From: Palsa-870 sp035937155
Lineage (GTDB): Bacteria > Chloroflexota > Dormibacteria > Dormibacterales > Dormibacteraceae
Assembly: GCA_035937155.1 (NCBI GenBank)
Contig: DASYVJ010000033.1
Location: 1-64,000 of the forward strand
DNA: 64,000 nt
Direction of reading: 5' to 3'
Positions 41,959 to 49,858 of the stretch are shown here, in pieces. Under the pieces are notes generated by a model, which worked only from the letters and a program-made list of their open reading frames with translations, had not been told where the DNA came from and searched no databases. A program made the translations under genes and the position numbers. Within the stretch, counting starts at the first letter, position 1, and each line of letters begins with the position of its first letter.

Positions 41959-42368
41959 TTCGCTCGCATCCGGTTGTTCTTCGGATTGTGCTCCACCTCG
42001 GCCAGGCCGAGCGCTTCGAGCAGTGGGGGCATGTACATGCCGAACCGGCCGCGCAGGCCTTTTTTGAGACCGTACCAACCACCGACCGGGTTGCTCGCCG
42101 ACCGGCCCCATGCCTCGACTGTTCCCTCCGCCGCCGGCTTCTTCTCGTCCGCGCTGCCAAGGGGCATCCAGTCACCATGCTTTTTGAGCATCGCGTGGAG
42201 GTCTTCGATCGCCCGCAGTTGATAGCGCAGCTCAGTCTTGCCGACGAGGCAGACGATCGCCGGCGGGTCGAGCGACTCATCCTTGTACATCACATATTCA
42301 GATGTGCCGCTGGGAGTCTTCAGCTGCCACGGGGATTGCTTCGTCCCGGATCCCTTGACTGTCGCCAT
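41955..42368 (-). CDS. Hypothetical protein (137 aa), operon partner of the SelW-like gene
   Basis: A soluble 137-aa protein beginning MATVKGSGTKQSPWQLKTPSGTSEYVMYKD and containing ELRYQLRAIEDLHAMLKKHGDWMPLG and GGWYGLKKGLRGRFGMYMPPLLEALGLAEVEHNPKNNRMRAK. I recognise the pattern as a small uncharacterised family found near ArsR/SRPBCC genes but cannot assign a role. GGAGG lies 9 nt before the ATG. It overlaps the selenoprotein start by 4 bp. It shares the tandem-operator region with the divergent arsR gene. Confidence 0.78.
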   Translation of the reverse strand: MATVKGSGTKQSPWQLKTPSGTSEYVMYKDESLDPPAIVCLVGKTELRYQLRAIEDLHAMLKKHGDWMPLGSADEKKPAAEGTVEAWGRSASNPVGGWYGLKKGLRGRFGMYMPPLLEALGLAEVEHNPKNNRMRAK

Positions 42369-42396
42369 GGTTGATTTCCTCCACTTCTCATTGGGC

Positions 42397-42429
42397 GTAA
42401 CACTTCGGTTACCGTAACGCGACCGTTAC
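42397..42429 (+). promoter_or_regulatory. Tandem operator: two copies of GTAAC-N6-GTTAC
   Basis: GTAACacttcgGTTAC (42397-42412) and GTAACgcgaccGTTAC (42414-42429) are two perfect 5-6-5 inverted repeats, one base apart (17-bp period). They lie between the divergent arsR and SelW-operon genes, and the second overlaps the probable -10 TACCAT (42427-42432). This is very probably the binding array of the ArsR-type repressor encoded alongside. Confidence 0.75.
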
Positions 42430-42439
42430 CATACTCCAG

Positions 42440-42772
42440 GTGAAGGTCAAGGCATACAAAGGCGATCCGTTTGATGCCCTGGGCAACTCACATCGGCGCG
42501 ACATCGTGGAACTGTTGGTGGCGAAGCCGCGCTCGGTCCAGGAGATAGCAGACCGCCTGCCGATCAGCCGCCCCGCCGTGTCACGTCACCTCCGCCTGCT
42601 CAACCAGGCGGGGCTGGTCGCCGACGAGCAGGTCGGCGCGCGTCGCCTGTACCGGCTCGACGAGCAGGGGGCAGAGGCCGCGCGGCAGTATCTCGCCCAC
42701 GTATGGGGTCACGTGGGCACGCGCTTTCGAATCTTCGCCGAGAACACCGGGCAGAACAAAACGCGGCAATGA
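42440..42772 (+). CDS. ArsR-family winged-helix regulator
   Basis: A 110-aa protein starting at GTG 42440, 7 nt after TACCAT (leaderless). FDALGNSHRRDIVELLVAKPRSVQEIADRLPISRPAVSRHLRLLNQAGLVADEQVGARRLYRLDEQG is the ArsR winged helix. There is no Cys pair for metals, so it belongs to the non-metal group that is paired with SRPBCC proteins. The stop overlaps the next start (ATGA). It probably represses its own operon and the divergent one through the tandem repeats upstream. Confidence 0.94.
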   Translation: MKVKAYKGDPFDALGNSHRRDIVELLVAKPRSVQEIADRLPISRPAVSRHLRLLNQAGLVADEQVGARRLYRLDEQGAEAARQYLAHVWGHVGTRFRIFAENTGQNKTRQ

Positions 42773-43224
42773 TCGAGCCGCTGAGGCTGTCCTTTGTCGT
42801 GGAGTGCCCGCCGGATCATGCATTTGCGACTTGGACGCGCAAGGCGTCGTCGTGGTGGCCGGTCGAGCACACGGCGTCGCACGAAAAGGGAGCGGAGATC
42901 ATTTTCGAGCCGCGCGAGGGCGGACGGATTTTCGAGCGCACGCCCGGCGGTGATGAGATCGAATGGGGCCAGGTGGTCGAATGGGATCCACCGCGCCGGC
43001 TGCGCTACCTGTGGCACATCGCGACCGACCCCAAGAATGCAACCGACGTCGAGATCGTCTTTCGAGAGCTGCCTGACTCGTCAACGCAGGTTGAGATCGA
43101 GCACAGCGGATGGGACCGTCTTGCTGAGATTGGCCAGGCGTGGCGCGACGCGAATCACGCCGGGTGGGGCGGCGTGCTGCCCTCCTACACAGAGTGGTGC
43201 AGGGTCAGCAGCATCAGAAGCTGA
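42769..43224 (+). CDS. SRPBCC/AHSA1-family protein
   Basis: A 151-aa protein: LRLSFVVECPPDHAFATWTRKASSWWPVEHTASH, FEPREGGRIFERTPGGDEIEWGQVVEWDPPRRLRYLWH and TQVEIEHSGWDRL are the helix-grip blocks of the AHSA1 branch, which holds a hydrophobic ligand. ArsR-SRPBCC pairs are common; the ligand is unknown. It is translationally coupled to arsR and converges with the carboxypeptidase gene (11-bp overlap). Confidence 0.92.
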   Translation: MIEPLRLSFVVECPPDHAFATWTRKASSWWPVEHTASHEKGAEIIFEPREGGRIFERTPGGDEIEWGQVVEWDPPRRLRYLWHIATDPKNATDVEIVFRELPDSSTQVEIEHSGWDRLAEIGQAWRDANHAGWGGVLPSYTEWCRVSSIRS

Positions 43225-44407
43225 GGCGCGTCAGGCGCCAGAAGCGGCCTGGCGGATACATCGGGTCGGCGGTTACCAGCGGGACGTCCAGGCTGTAGTC
43301 GCCCAGCACCACATGCAGATTGCCCTCTTGAGTGCGGGCCCCCAGTGGCCGGTCGACCACAATCGTGTGCGCATCGAGGTGCTGTCGCAGCACCATGCCC
43401 GGCCACTCGATCAGGTCGACGTCCACCGACGAGACAAGGTCGGATTGCGCACCCCACGGCGTGATGTAGGTGGCGATCTTCTGGTTGCGCGCGATCACCG
43501 TTCGGACGTGCAAGGCAGGTTGCATCGAAGTGATCAGACCCTTGGCAGAGGTAAAAGCTGCGTCGAGGGTCAATTGCCCCATGACGCAGCCGTAGACGGT
43601 GACCGGCTTGCCGTCCACAGTGATGTCTGCGGCGAAGAGGAAGTTGGCGCCGCTGTTCAGGCCGGAACCGGTCTTGATACCGACGATGCCGCTCTGGCCG
43701 AGCACGCGATCGACGTTGTAGACGATGCCGGCGACGGGAAGCACGGCCTGGCCCATGCCGACGACCTGCGCAAACACCTCCTGCTTCATGGCGACGGCGC
43801 CGAGGAGCATCAGGTCGGTCGGCGTGCTGACACTGCCTGGGTTGACGCCGCTCGTGTCGGCAAATTTGGTGTGCGTCAGGTGCAGCTCGGCGGCACGGGA
43901 GTTCATCTTGGCGACGAACGCATCGATCGAGCCGGCGTCCCAGCGGGCGAGCGTCTCAGCGAGGTTGTTCGCGGAGGGAATGAGCAGGCCCTGCAGGGCC
44001 TCCAGCTCGGTGATTTGCTCGCCGACGCGAACTGCGGCCACCGACTCTTTGTTGGCGGCGTCGGCCTCGTATGTGGCGACATCGGCCTCAGTGATAGTGA
44101 TCGTCGGCCCTTGCTGGTCTTTCTGCAGGGGCTTGTCTTCGAGGATCAGCAGCGCAGTCATCACCTTGGTGACGCTGGCCGCCGGTATGGGCTGCTCGTT
44201 GCCGGAGCTGGCGATGAAGCCGAGGCCCTTCACGCCGATCGCGCCGGATCCTCGACTCGGCCACAGCAGAGCTGGGGGTGTGCCGGCGATCGCCTCCGAG
44301 GCTCGAACCGAGCCCGTGGCGGCTACCGCCGGGATCGGGCGAAGGTAGTTCCAGGCCGCCAGACCCGCGACCAGCAGCAACAGAACGATCCCAATCCGCA
44401 ACCGCAT
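43214..44407 (-). CDS. D-alanyl-D-alanine carboxypeptidase (penicillin-binding protein, PBP5/6 type)
   Basis: A 397-aa protein with an N-terminal membrane anchor (IGIVLLLLVAGLAAWNYL). The serine site is SVTKVMTALLILED (SxxK), the second motif IPSANNLAETLARWD (SxN) and the third VGIKTGSGLNSGANFLFAAD (KTG). It trims pentapeptides of peptidoglycan outside the membrane. A TATGTT box (44422-44417) lies 9 nt before the ATG. It lies 16 bp after the end of the zinc-permease gene on the same strand. Confidence 0.94.
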   Translation of the reverse strand: MRLRIGIVLLLLVAGLAAWNYLRPIPAVAATGSVRASEAIAGTPPALLWPSRGSGAIGVKGLGFIASSGNEQPIPAASVTKVMTALLILEDKPLQKDQQGPTITITEADVATYEADAANKESVAAVRVGEQITELEALQGLLIPSANNLAETLARWDAGSIDAFVAKMNSRAAELHLTHTKFADTSGVNPGSVSTPTDLMLLGAVAMKQEVFAQVVGMGQAVLPVAGIVYNVDRVLGQSGIVGIKTGSGLNSGANFLFAADITVDGKPVTVYGCVMGQLTLDAAFTSAKGLITSMQPALHVRTVIARNQKIATYITPWGAQSDLVSSVDVDLIEWPGMVLRQHLDAHTIVVDRPLGARTQEGNLHVVLGDYSLDVPLVTADPMYPPGRFWRLTRLSF

Positions 44408-44423
44408 GCCGGAGAAAACATAG

Positions 44424-45326
44424 CTAACCCCGCGCCGCTGTCATCTGGTGCATACGGCGCCGAATTGGCTCTGACAACCTGACTCCGACGTAGGTCACAA
44501 ACGCCAGAGAGGTGATGAAGAAGCTGACCGGATGCGGTGAGTAGTACGCGATGGCCAGGCCAAGCCAGGTGAACAAAAGCGCCAGCGCGATGCCTGACAG
44601 GATCGCGGCTGGCGGCCGGCTCGTGAACCGCACGGCGATCGCGGCCGGCGTGACGATGAGGGCGAAGATCAGCAGCACGCCCACCACCTGCACTGCCTCG
44701 GTGACCGCAACGGCCAGGATGGCCATGAAGGCGACAGACAGAATGCTGACGGGGACGCCCTTGGCGCTTGCCAGGTCTTCGTCCACCGACGAGAAAAGAA
44801 GCGGACGGTAGATGGCGATCAGGCCGGCGATGGTGACGATGCCCGCGACCAGCGTGATCACCACGTCGGTAGCGCTGATCCCGAGGATCTCTCCAAAAAG
44901 CAGGGCATATGCCTCGGTCGCGTAGCCGCGATAGAGGGAGATGAACAGCACGCCGAGGCCGAGTGTCCAGGCGAGGACGATTCCGATGGTCACGTCACGG
45001 CCTCGCAGGCGGTTGCCAAGCGCTCCGATCGTGACTCCGCTAACGAGGGTGAAGGCGAGCAGTCCGAAAACGGGACTGATCCCCAGCACCACCGCACCGG
45101 TCGCACCGGCGAACCCGATGTGAGACAGGGCATGAGCCGCGAACGCGGAACCCCTCAGGACGACGAAGTAGCCGATCGCGCCGGCGACGATGGCGACGAT
45201 GGTGCCCGCCTCGAAGGCGTGGACCATGAACGCGTAGTGGAACAGCATGGCGATGTCGTCGAGCAGGTTCCAGCCAGGCGCCGGCGAGGTGTTGGAGACG
45301 GTCAGCAGGATGCCGAGCTCACGCAT
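44424..45326 (-). CDS. znuB: Metal ABC transporter permease (ZnuB/MntB type)
   Basis: A 300-aa ABC-3 family permease with about eight hydrophobic segments, including MVHAFEAGTIVAIVAGAIGYFVVLRGSAFAAHALSHIGFAGATGAVVLG and EAVQVVGVLLIFALIVTPAAIAVRF. The start overlaps the ATPase stop (ATG 45326 inside ATGCGTGA). The metal is inferred to be zinc because a Fur-family regulator is divergent from the operon. Confidence 0.92.
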   Translation of the reverse strand: MRELGILLTVSNTSPAPGWNLLDDIAMLFHYAFMVHAFEAGTIVAIVAGAIGYFVVLRGSAFAAHALSHIGFAGATGAVVLGISPVFGLLAFTLVSGVTIGALGNRLRGRDVTIGIVLAWTLGLGVLFISLYRGYATEAYALLFGEILGISATDVVITLVAGIVTIAGLIAIYRPLLFSSVDEDLASAKGVPVSILSVAFMAILAVAVTEAVQVVGVLLIFALIVTPAAIAVRFTSRPPAAILSGIALALLFTWLGLAIAYYSPHPVSFFITSLAFVTYVGVRLSEPIRRRMHQMTAARG

Positions 45327-46113
45327 GTGGGTGGCTCACCTCTTCTTCGAGACCAACGACAAACACCCGGCCGCGGCTGTCGGTCAGGACTTCGACGGGT
45401 GACGAATAGATCTCGGTGAGGCGCTCCGAAGTGATGATCTCCGCAGGCTTGCCTATGGCCAACCTTCCGTGCGCCATGTACAGCACGAGGTCGATGTGAG
45501 GCAGCAGCAGGTTTACATCGTGGGCGATGAGAAGCACCGTGAGACGCCTCTCGCGCGCGACCTGCGTGATCAGCTGCACGATGGCTCCCTGGTTGCGCAC
45601 ATCGAGGTGCGACATTGGCTCGTCCATCAGCAGAAGACGAGGCTCCCCCACCAACGCCTGCGCGAGCATGAGGCGCTGCTGCTCGCCACCTGAAAGAATG
45701 CCCAGCGGCCGGTCGGCGTATCCGCTCGCGCCTACAGCTTCGATGGCTGCACTCGTGAGCGCGGCGGCTTTACGACGTCCTCCGAGCCTCACGCCCCAGC
45801 GATAGCCATCCACCCCGAGGTCGACAAAGTCGCGGCCGCGGATGGAAAGCTCCGGGTCGAAGGCCGAGCCCTGCGGGACATAGCCGATGTTCGGGTTGCC
45901 GCGACGCGGCTGCCGGCCGAGCACCTCGAGCCGGCCGTCCGCGGGCACGAGCTGGCCGAGGATCATGCGGATCAGGGTCGACTTCCCCGCGCCGTTGGGA
46001 CCGAGAATCGCGGTGAACGAGCCCGACGGGATGGCAAACGTACCGCGGGACCAGACGGGATGTGAGCCGTAGCTCGCCGTCAGGTCTTGCGCAACGATTG
46101 CCGAATCAGTCAG
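45319..46113 (-). CDS. znuC: Metal ABC transporter ATPase (ZnuC type); likely CTG start
   Basis: About 264 aa. Walker A GPNGAGKST, signature LSGGEQQRLMLAQAL, Walker B LLLMDEPMSHLD and H-loop IAHDVN are all present. The in-frame TTG at 46164 would start 54 nt inside the upstream gene; the family-like start (M)TDSAIVAQDLTASYG begins at a CTG (46113-46111) that overlaps the ZnuA stop as CTGA. There is no ATG, GTG or TTG nearby. The C-terminus is His-containing (EEVSHPHA). Confidence 0.92.
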   Translation of the reverse strand: MTDSAIVAQDLTASYGSHPVWSRGTFAIPSGSFTAILGPNGAGKSTLIRMILGQLVPADGRLEVLGRQPRRGNPNIGYVPQGSAFDPELSIRGRDFVDLGVDGYRWGVRLGGRRKAAALTSAAIEAVGASGYADRPLGILSGGEQQRLMLAQALVGEPRLLLMDEPMSHLDVRNQGAIVQLITQVARERRLTVLLIAHDVNLLLPHIDLVLYMAHGRLAIGKPAEIITSERLTEIYSSPVEVLTDSRGRVFVVGLEEEVSHPHA

Positions 46114-47006
46114 CTGGCCGACGACAGAGCCACCTCGAGACTCTTGAGCTGCTTGAGCTGCCAATCCTGGAATGTCGCGTTTTCAGGGAGGAGTGTTTCC
46201 GAGACGCCGACGCTTGGGATGTGGTGTGCTGCGGCGAGCGACTTGACGTTCGTCGTCACCGCCGTCGCCGTCTGGACGTTGTAAATGAGGACCTTGATCT
46301 GGTTGGCGGAGATCTGGTTCTGGAATGTCACGACTGCGGAAGCGGGCGGGTCTGTGCCCTCGGCGACGGCATTCATGAACTCGTCTGGAGTCGTGAGTTT
46401 CAGGCCCAGCGCCGACGCCATGTACACGAAGATGCTCTCGGTCGCACCAATGGGCGTGGCGGAGTATTTCTGCCTGATGTTCTCGATCTCAACGGTGTAC
46501 GGCTGCAGCGCTGCCGCGAAGTCCGCTCGCTTCTGGTCGAAGTAGCTAGCGTCGGCGGAATCGATCGACTTGTATTCCGCCGTGATCCTGTCCGCCACCC
46601 GCTTGACATAGGCCGGGTTGTACCAGAAATGGGGGTTGTCACCCACCTTGAGGCCGAGCATCTGCGCCACGTCCAGCACCTGGCGGCGAGGGCTCGGGTT
46701 GGCGTCGAGCAGCTTCTTGCCCCAAGCGTCGTACCCCGCGCCATTGAGGATGACGAGGCTCGCGTCCGCGAACGCCCGCGCGTCATTCGTGCTGCTCGCG
46801 TACTCGTGAGGGTCTGAGTTCGGATCGGTGACCACGCTCTGGACGTTGGCCTTCGATCCGCCCAGCTGGGCCGCAATGCTGCCCCAGAAGCTCTCCCCGG
46901 CGACCACGTTCACTACCCCTGTCGGCGAGCCCACACTCGAGCTGCCGCACGCGGCGGCCACTGGCAAGAGAACCACCAGCGCCGCCAACCCTGCCCCCTT
47001 CACCAT
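46110..47006 (-). CDS. znuA: Metal ABC transporter substrate-binding lipoprotein (ZnuA type)
   Basis: About 298 aa from ATG 47006. The lipobox is LPVAAAC (Cys ~20). His ligands of cluster-9 binding proteins are in DPHEYASST, DNPHFWYNP and the C-terminal half (AAAHHIPSV). The long helix linking the lobes and the missing His-rich loop fit a zinc or manganese binder. TACTCT (47018-47013) lies 6 nt before the ATG (leaderless), and the start sits inside the TTGCGCAA operator array. The longer frame from 47108 runs into the divergent fur gene and was dropped. Confidence 0.92.
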   Translation of the reverse strand: MVKGAGLAALVVLLPVAAACGSSSVGSPTGVVNVVAGESFWGSIAAQLGGSKANVQSVVTDPNSDPHEYASSTNDARAFADASLVILNGAGYDAWGKKLLDANPSPRRQVLDVAQMLGLKVGDNPHFWYNPAYVKRVADRITAEYKSIDSADASYFDQKRADFAAALQPYTVEIENIRQKYSATPIGATESIFVYMASALGLKLTTPDEFMNAVAEGTDPPASAVVTFQNQISANQIKVLIYNVQTATAVTTNVKSLAAAHHIPSVGVSETLLPENATFQDWQLKQLKSLEVALSSAS

Positions 47007-47039
47007 TGCGCAAGAGTATTGCACAACTGACTTGCGCAA
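47006..47039. promoter_or_regulatory. Operator array: three TTGCxCAA palindromes, 13-bp period
   Basis: TTGCGCAA (47006-47013), TTGCACAA (47019-47026) and TTGCGCAA (47032-47039) are evenly spaced by 13 bp in the intergenic region of the divergent znuA and fur genes. They overlap the znuA start and -10 and lie just before the fur -10 (TATAGT, 47050-47055). One dimer or tetramer of a Fur-type repressor could shut both promoters. Confidence 0.7.
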
Positions 47040-47061
47040 GTTTGGTGCGTATAGTTGACGG

Positions 47062-47454
47062 GTGGCCAGGCCAAGCCCCGTGAGCGACCAGGTACGCGGT
47101 CTTTTCACCGCCGACGACCGGCACCTCTGGTCGATAGACGAGCTGCACGAGTCGGTCGTGCGGGCGCTGGGGAGCGCCGATTACTCAACAGTGTTCAGGG
47201 CTGTCTCCGGCCTGGAGCGCGATGGGCTGATCAAGCGCATCGACCTCGGCGACGGCAAGGTGCACTACGAGCTCAGCAATGAGCACCACGAACACATCCG
47301 GTGCGATGTGTGCGGGCGAGTGGTCGAGGTGCCTGGCTGCGTCCTCGAGGGCGCATCGTCGGCGGTCACAAGCAGCACGGGCTTCAGAGTGACCAGCCAC
47401 CAGCTGCTGTTCAGCGGGGTTTGCCCCGCCTGCGAGTCAGCGCGTCAGGGTTAG
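47062..47454 (+). CDS. Fur-family regulator, probably zinc-responsive (Zur-like)
   Basis: A 130-aa protein starting at GTG 47062, 6 nt after TATAGT (leaderless). WSIDELHESVVRALGSADYSTVFRAVSGLERDGLIKRIDLGDGKVHYEL is the winged helix; NEHHEHIRCDVCGRVVEVPGC and GVCPACESARQG hold the regulatory His site and the structural CxxC/CxxC zinc. It is divergent from znuABC, which it probably represses when zinc is plentiful. Manganese or iron sensing cannot be excluded. Confidence 0.92.
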   Translation: MARPSPVSDQVRGLFTADDRHLWSIDELHESVVRALGSADYSTVFRAVSGLERDGLIKRIDLGDGKVHYELSNEHHEHIRCDVCGRVVEVPGCVLEGASSAVTSSTGFRVTSHQLLFSGVCPACESARQG

Positions 47455-47566
47455 GACGTCGCCGAGGACATACCTCCGCTCGGTGTTCTCGTTCATCGAC
47501 GAGGCGTAGCAAACGCCCGTCCCAGGTCCCTAGGCGTTCGATTGACGCGCCGCTATCCTGCCCGGA

Positions 47567-48598
47567 GTGAAAGCGCTCGTCAAAGCCAGGGCGGAGCCGG
47601 GTCTTTGGCTGCAGGAAGTCCCGGATCCGACGCCTGGTCGTGGCGAGGTGTTGGTCCGCGTCCTGCGCACCGGCATCTGCGGCACCGACCTCCACATCGA
47701 AAGCTGGAACGAGTGGGCCCAGACGACCATCCATCCGCCGCTCGTGGTGGGACACGAGTTTGTCGGCGAGGTTGTGCGATTGGGCGAGGGAGTTGCATCG
47801 GTTTATCCAGGCGAGATCGTCGGCGCCGAAGGACACATCGTGTGCGGGCACTGCCGGAACTGCATGGCGGGGCGACGGGCCTTGTGCGCGAACAGCGTCG
47901 GAATAGGCGTCCAGCGTGACGGCGCATTCGCCGAGTTCATCGTCATGCCGGCCGTCAATCTCTGGCCACATCTGACGAAGATCGACCTTGACGTGGCCTC
48001 AATCTTCGATCCGTTCGGCAACGCCGTTCACGCGGCAACACAGTTTCGCGTCGTCGCCGAGGACGTGCTCGTCACCGGAGCTGGTCCGATCGGGATCATG
48101 GCAGCGATGGTGGCCCGCCACAACGGCGCCAGGTTCGTCGTCATCACGGACGTCAGCGACTACCGGCTGGAGCTGGCCCGCAAGGTTGGTGTCGACCGCG
48201 CGGTCGATGTCCGCACCACGACTCTCGCGCAGGTGCAGGAAGAGCTCGGCATGAAAGAGGGATTCGATGTCGCCTTCGAGATGTCGGGTCAGGCCTCAGC
48301 GCTGCGCGACATGATCGCGAACATGTCCCACGGCGGTCGCATCGCGATTCTCGGACTCCCCGACCATGAATTCGCGATCGACTGGACGCAGGTTGTCTTC
48401 AAGATGCTTACGGTCAAAGGCGTCTACGGCCGCCAGATCTTCGAGACCTGGTACGAGATGTCCGTGTTCACGCAGACCGGCCTGGACATCTCGCCAGTCA
48501 TCACCCACCGCTTTCCGTACACCGAGTTCGAGCAAGCCTTCGCGGTCGCACACTCCGGCAAGTGCGGAAAGGTAGTGCTCGACTGGACCGCGAATTAG
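47567..48598 (+). CDS. tdh: L-threonine 3-dehydrogenase (zinc alcohol-dehydrogenase family)
   Basis: A 343-aa protein starting at GTG 47567, 7 nt after TATCCT. Catalytic zinc ligands are in RTGICGTDLHIESWNEWAQ and VVGHEFVGEVV; the structural zinc is held by CGHCRNCMAGRRALC; the NAD site is VLVTGAGPIGIMAAMVA. The WNEWAQ and C-terminal KGVYGRQIFETWYEM features are specific to threonine dehydrogenase. It makes 2-amino-3-ketobutyrate, the substrate of the next gene product. Confidence 0.95.
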   Translation: MKALVKARAEPGLWLQEVPDPTPGRGEVLVRVLRTGICGTDLHIESWNEWAQTTIHPPLVVGHEFVGEVVRLGEGVASVYPGEIVGAEGHIVCGHCRNCMAGRRALCANSVGIGVQRDGAFAEFIVMPAVNLWPHLTKIDLDVASIFDPFGNAVHAATQFRVVAEDVLVTGAGPIGIMAAMVARHNGARFVVITDVSDYRLELARKVGVDRAVDVRTTTLAQVQEELGMKEGFDVAFEMSGQASALRDMIANMSHGGRIAILGLPDHEFAIDWTQVVFKMLTVKGVYGRQIFETWYEMSVFTQTGLDISPVITHRFPYTEFEQAFAVAHSGKCGKVVLDWTAN

Positions 48599-48624
48599 AA
48601 GAGGTCAAGAAAGGGAGTCAAGAC

Positions 48625-49806
48625 ATGTTCGACCGCATGCAATCGCACCTTGTCCACGAGCTCGAAGAGATCCGGCGCGCCGGCCTGGAAAAACAGGAGC
48701 GCGTGCTGACGGGTCCGCAGGGATCAGTTGTCAAGGTTCTCGACCGCGAGGTCCTGAACCTCTGCGCCAACAACTACCTTGGATTGGCCGACGATCCCGC
48801 GATCGTTGCGGCGGCCAAAGAAGCGCTCGACCGGTGGGGCTACGGCATGGCGTCGGTTCGTTTCATCTGCGGTACGCAGGAGGTTCATAAAGAGCTCGAG
48901 GCCGCGCTCACCGAATTCCTCGGTACCGAGGACACGATCCTCTACTCGTCCTGCTTTGACGCCAACGGCGGCATCTTCGAGGCGCTGCTCGACGAGCACG
49001 ACGCGATCATCTCGGATGCGTTGAACCACGCCAGCATCATCGATGGCATCCGCCTGTGCAAGGCCCGGCGTCTGCGCTACGCGAACCGCGACATGGACGA
49101 CCTCGAGCGCCAGCTGAAGGACAGCGCCGACGCCCGTTTCCGGATGGTAGTCACCGACGGCGTTTTCTCGATGGACGGATACCTCGCGCCGCTGCCCGAG
49201 ATCTGCGAGCTCGCGGAGCGCCACGATGCCCTCGTCATAGTCGACGACTCCCACGCCGTCGGCTTCATGGGCGCGCACGGCCGCGGCACGCACGAGCACC
49301 ACGGAGTCATGGGCCGCATCGACGCCATCACGGGGACCCTGGGCAAGGCCCTAGGCGGTGCCAGTGGAGGCTACGTGTCCGGGCGCAAAGAGCTCGTCGC
49401 GATGCTGCGGCAGCGCTCGCGGCCATATCTGTTCTCGAATTCGGTGGCGCCACCCATCGTGGCCACGAGCCTCAAGGTGCTGGAGCTGATCAGGTCGGCA
49501 GGCGAGCTGCGTCAGCGGCTGCGCGACAACACGGCCTTCTTCCGCAAGGAGATGACCGACGCCGGCTTCGACATCCTTCCGGGCGAGCACCCGATCGTTC
49601 CGGTCATGGTCGGCGACGCGACGCTGGCAGGCCGTATGGCCCAACTCATGCTCGAAAAGGGCGTGTACGTGGTCGCGTTCTCATACCCTGTCGTCCCCCA
49701 GGGCAAAGCGCGCATCAGAACGCAAGTGTCCGCCGCACACTCGAAAGCCGACCTCGAACGCGCGGTCAAGGCCTTCATCGAGACGCGGGAGGCCGTGGCA
49801 AAGTAG
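48625..49806 (+). CDS. kbl: Glycine C-acetyltransferase (2-amino-3-ketobutyrate CoA ligase)
   Basis: About 393 aa. AAGGGAG a few bases before ATG 48625 supports that start rather than ATG 48562. NLCANNYLGLADDP, GYGMASVRFICGTQEVHKELE, DGVFSMDGYLAPLPEI, IVDDSHAVGFMGAHGRGTHEH and TLGKALGGASGGYVSG (PLP-binding Lys) are the alpha-oxoamine-synthase motifs; the substrate-loop pattern fits KBL. With tdh it converts threonine to glycine and acetyl-CoA. The two genes are 26 bp apart and form an operon. Confidence 0.95.
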   Translation: MFDRMQSHLVHELEEIRRAGLEKQERVLTGPQGSVVKVLDREVLNLCANNYLGLADDPAIVAAAKEALDRWGYGMASVRFICGTQEVHKELEAALTEFLGTEDTILYSSCFDANGGIFEALLDEHDAIISDALNHASIIDGIRLCKARRLRYANRDMDDLERQLKDSADARFRMVVTDGVFSMDGYLAPLPEICELAERHDALVIVDDSHAVGFMGAHGRGTHEHHGVMGRIDAITGTLGKALGGASGGYVSGRKELVAMLRQRSRPYLFSNSVAPPIVATSLKVLELIRSAGELRQRLRDNTAFFRKEMTDAGFDILPGEHPIVPVMVGDATLAGRMAQLMLEKGVYVVAFSYPVVPQGKARIRTQVSAAHSKADLERAVKAFIETREAVAK

Positions 49807-49858
49807 CGTCAGCGCTCCGGGCGCGCCAGCGTAGCCTGTCTTTGGCTATCCAGCCGAG

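Noticed and set aside
41911..42111. Separate 66-aa ORF ending in ...IEYCVP
   Set aside because: Most of it is out-of-phase coding of the 137-aa gene; only the last 15 codons are real, as the start of the SelW-like selenoprotein.
47411..47971. 186-aa minus-strand ORF across the fur-tdh gap
   Set aside because: Antisense to the start of tdh with no recognisable motif; the gap holds the tdh promoter.
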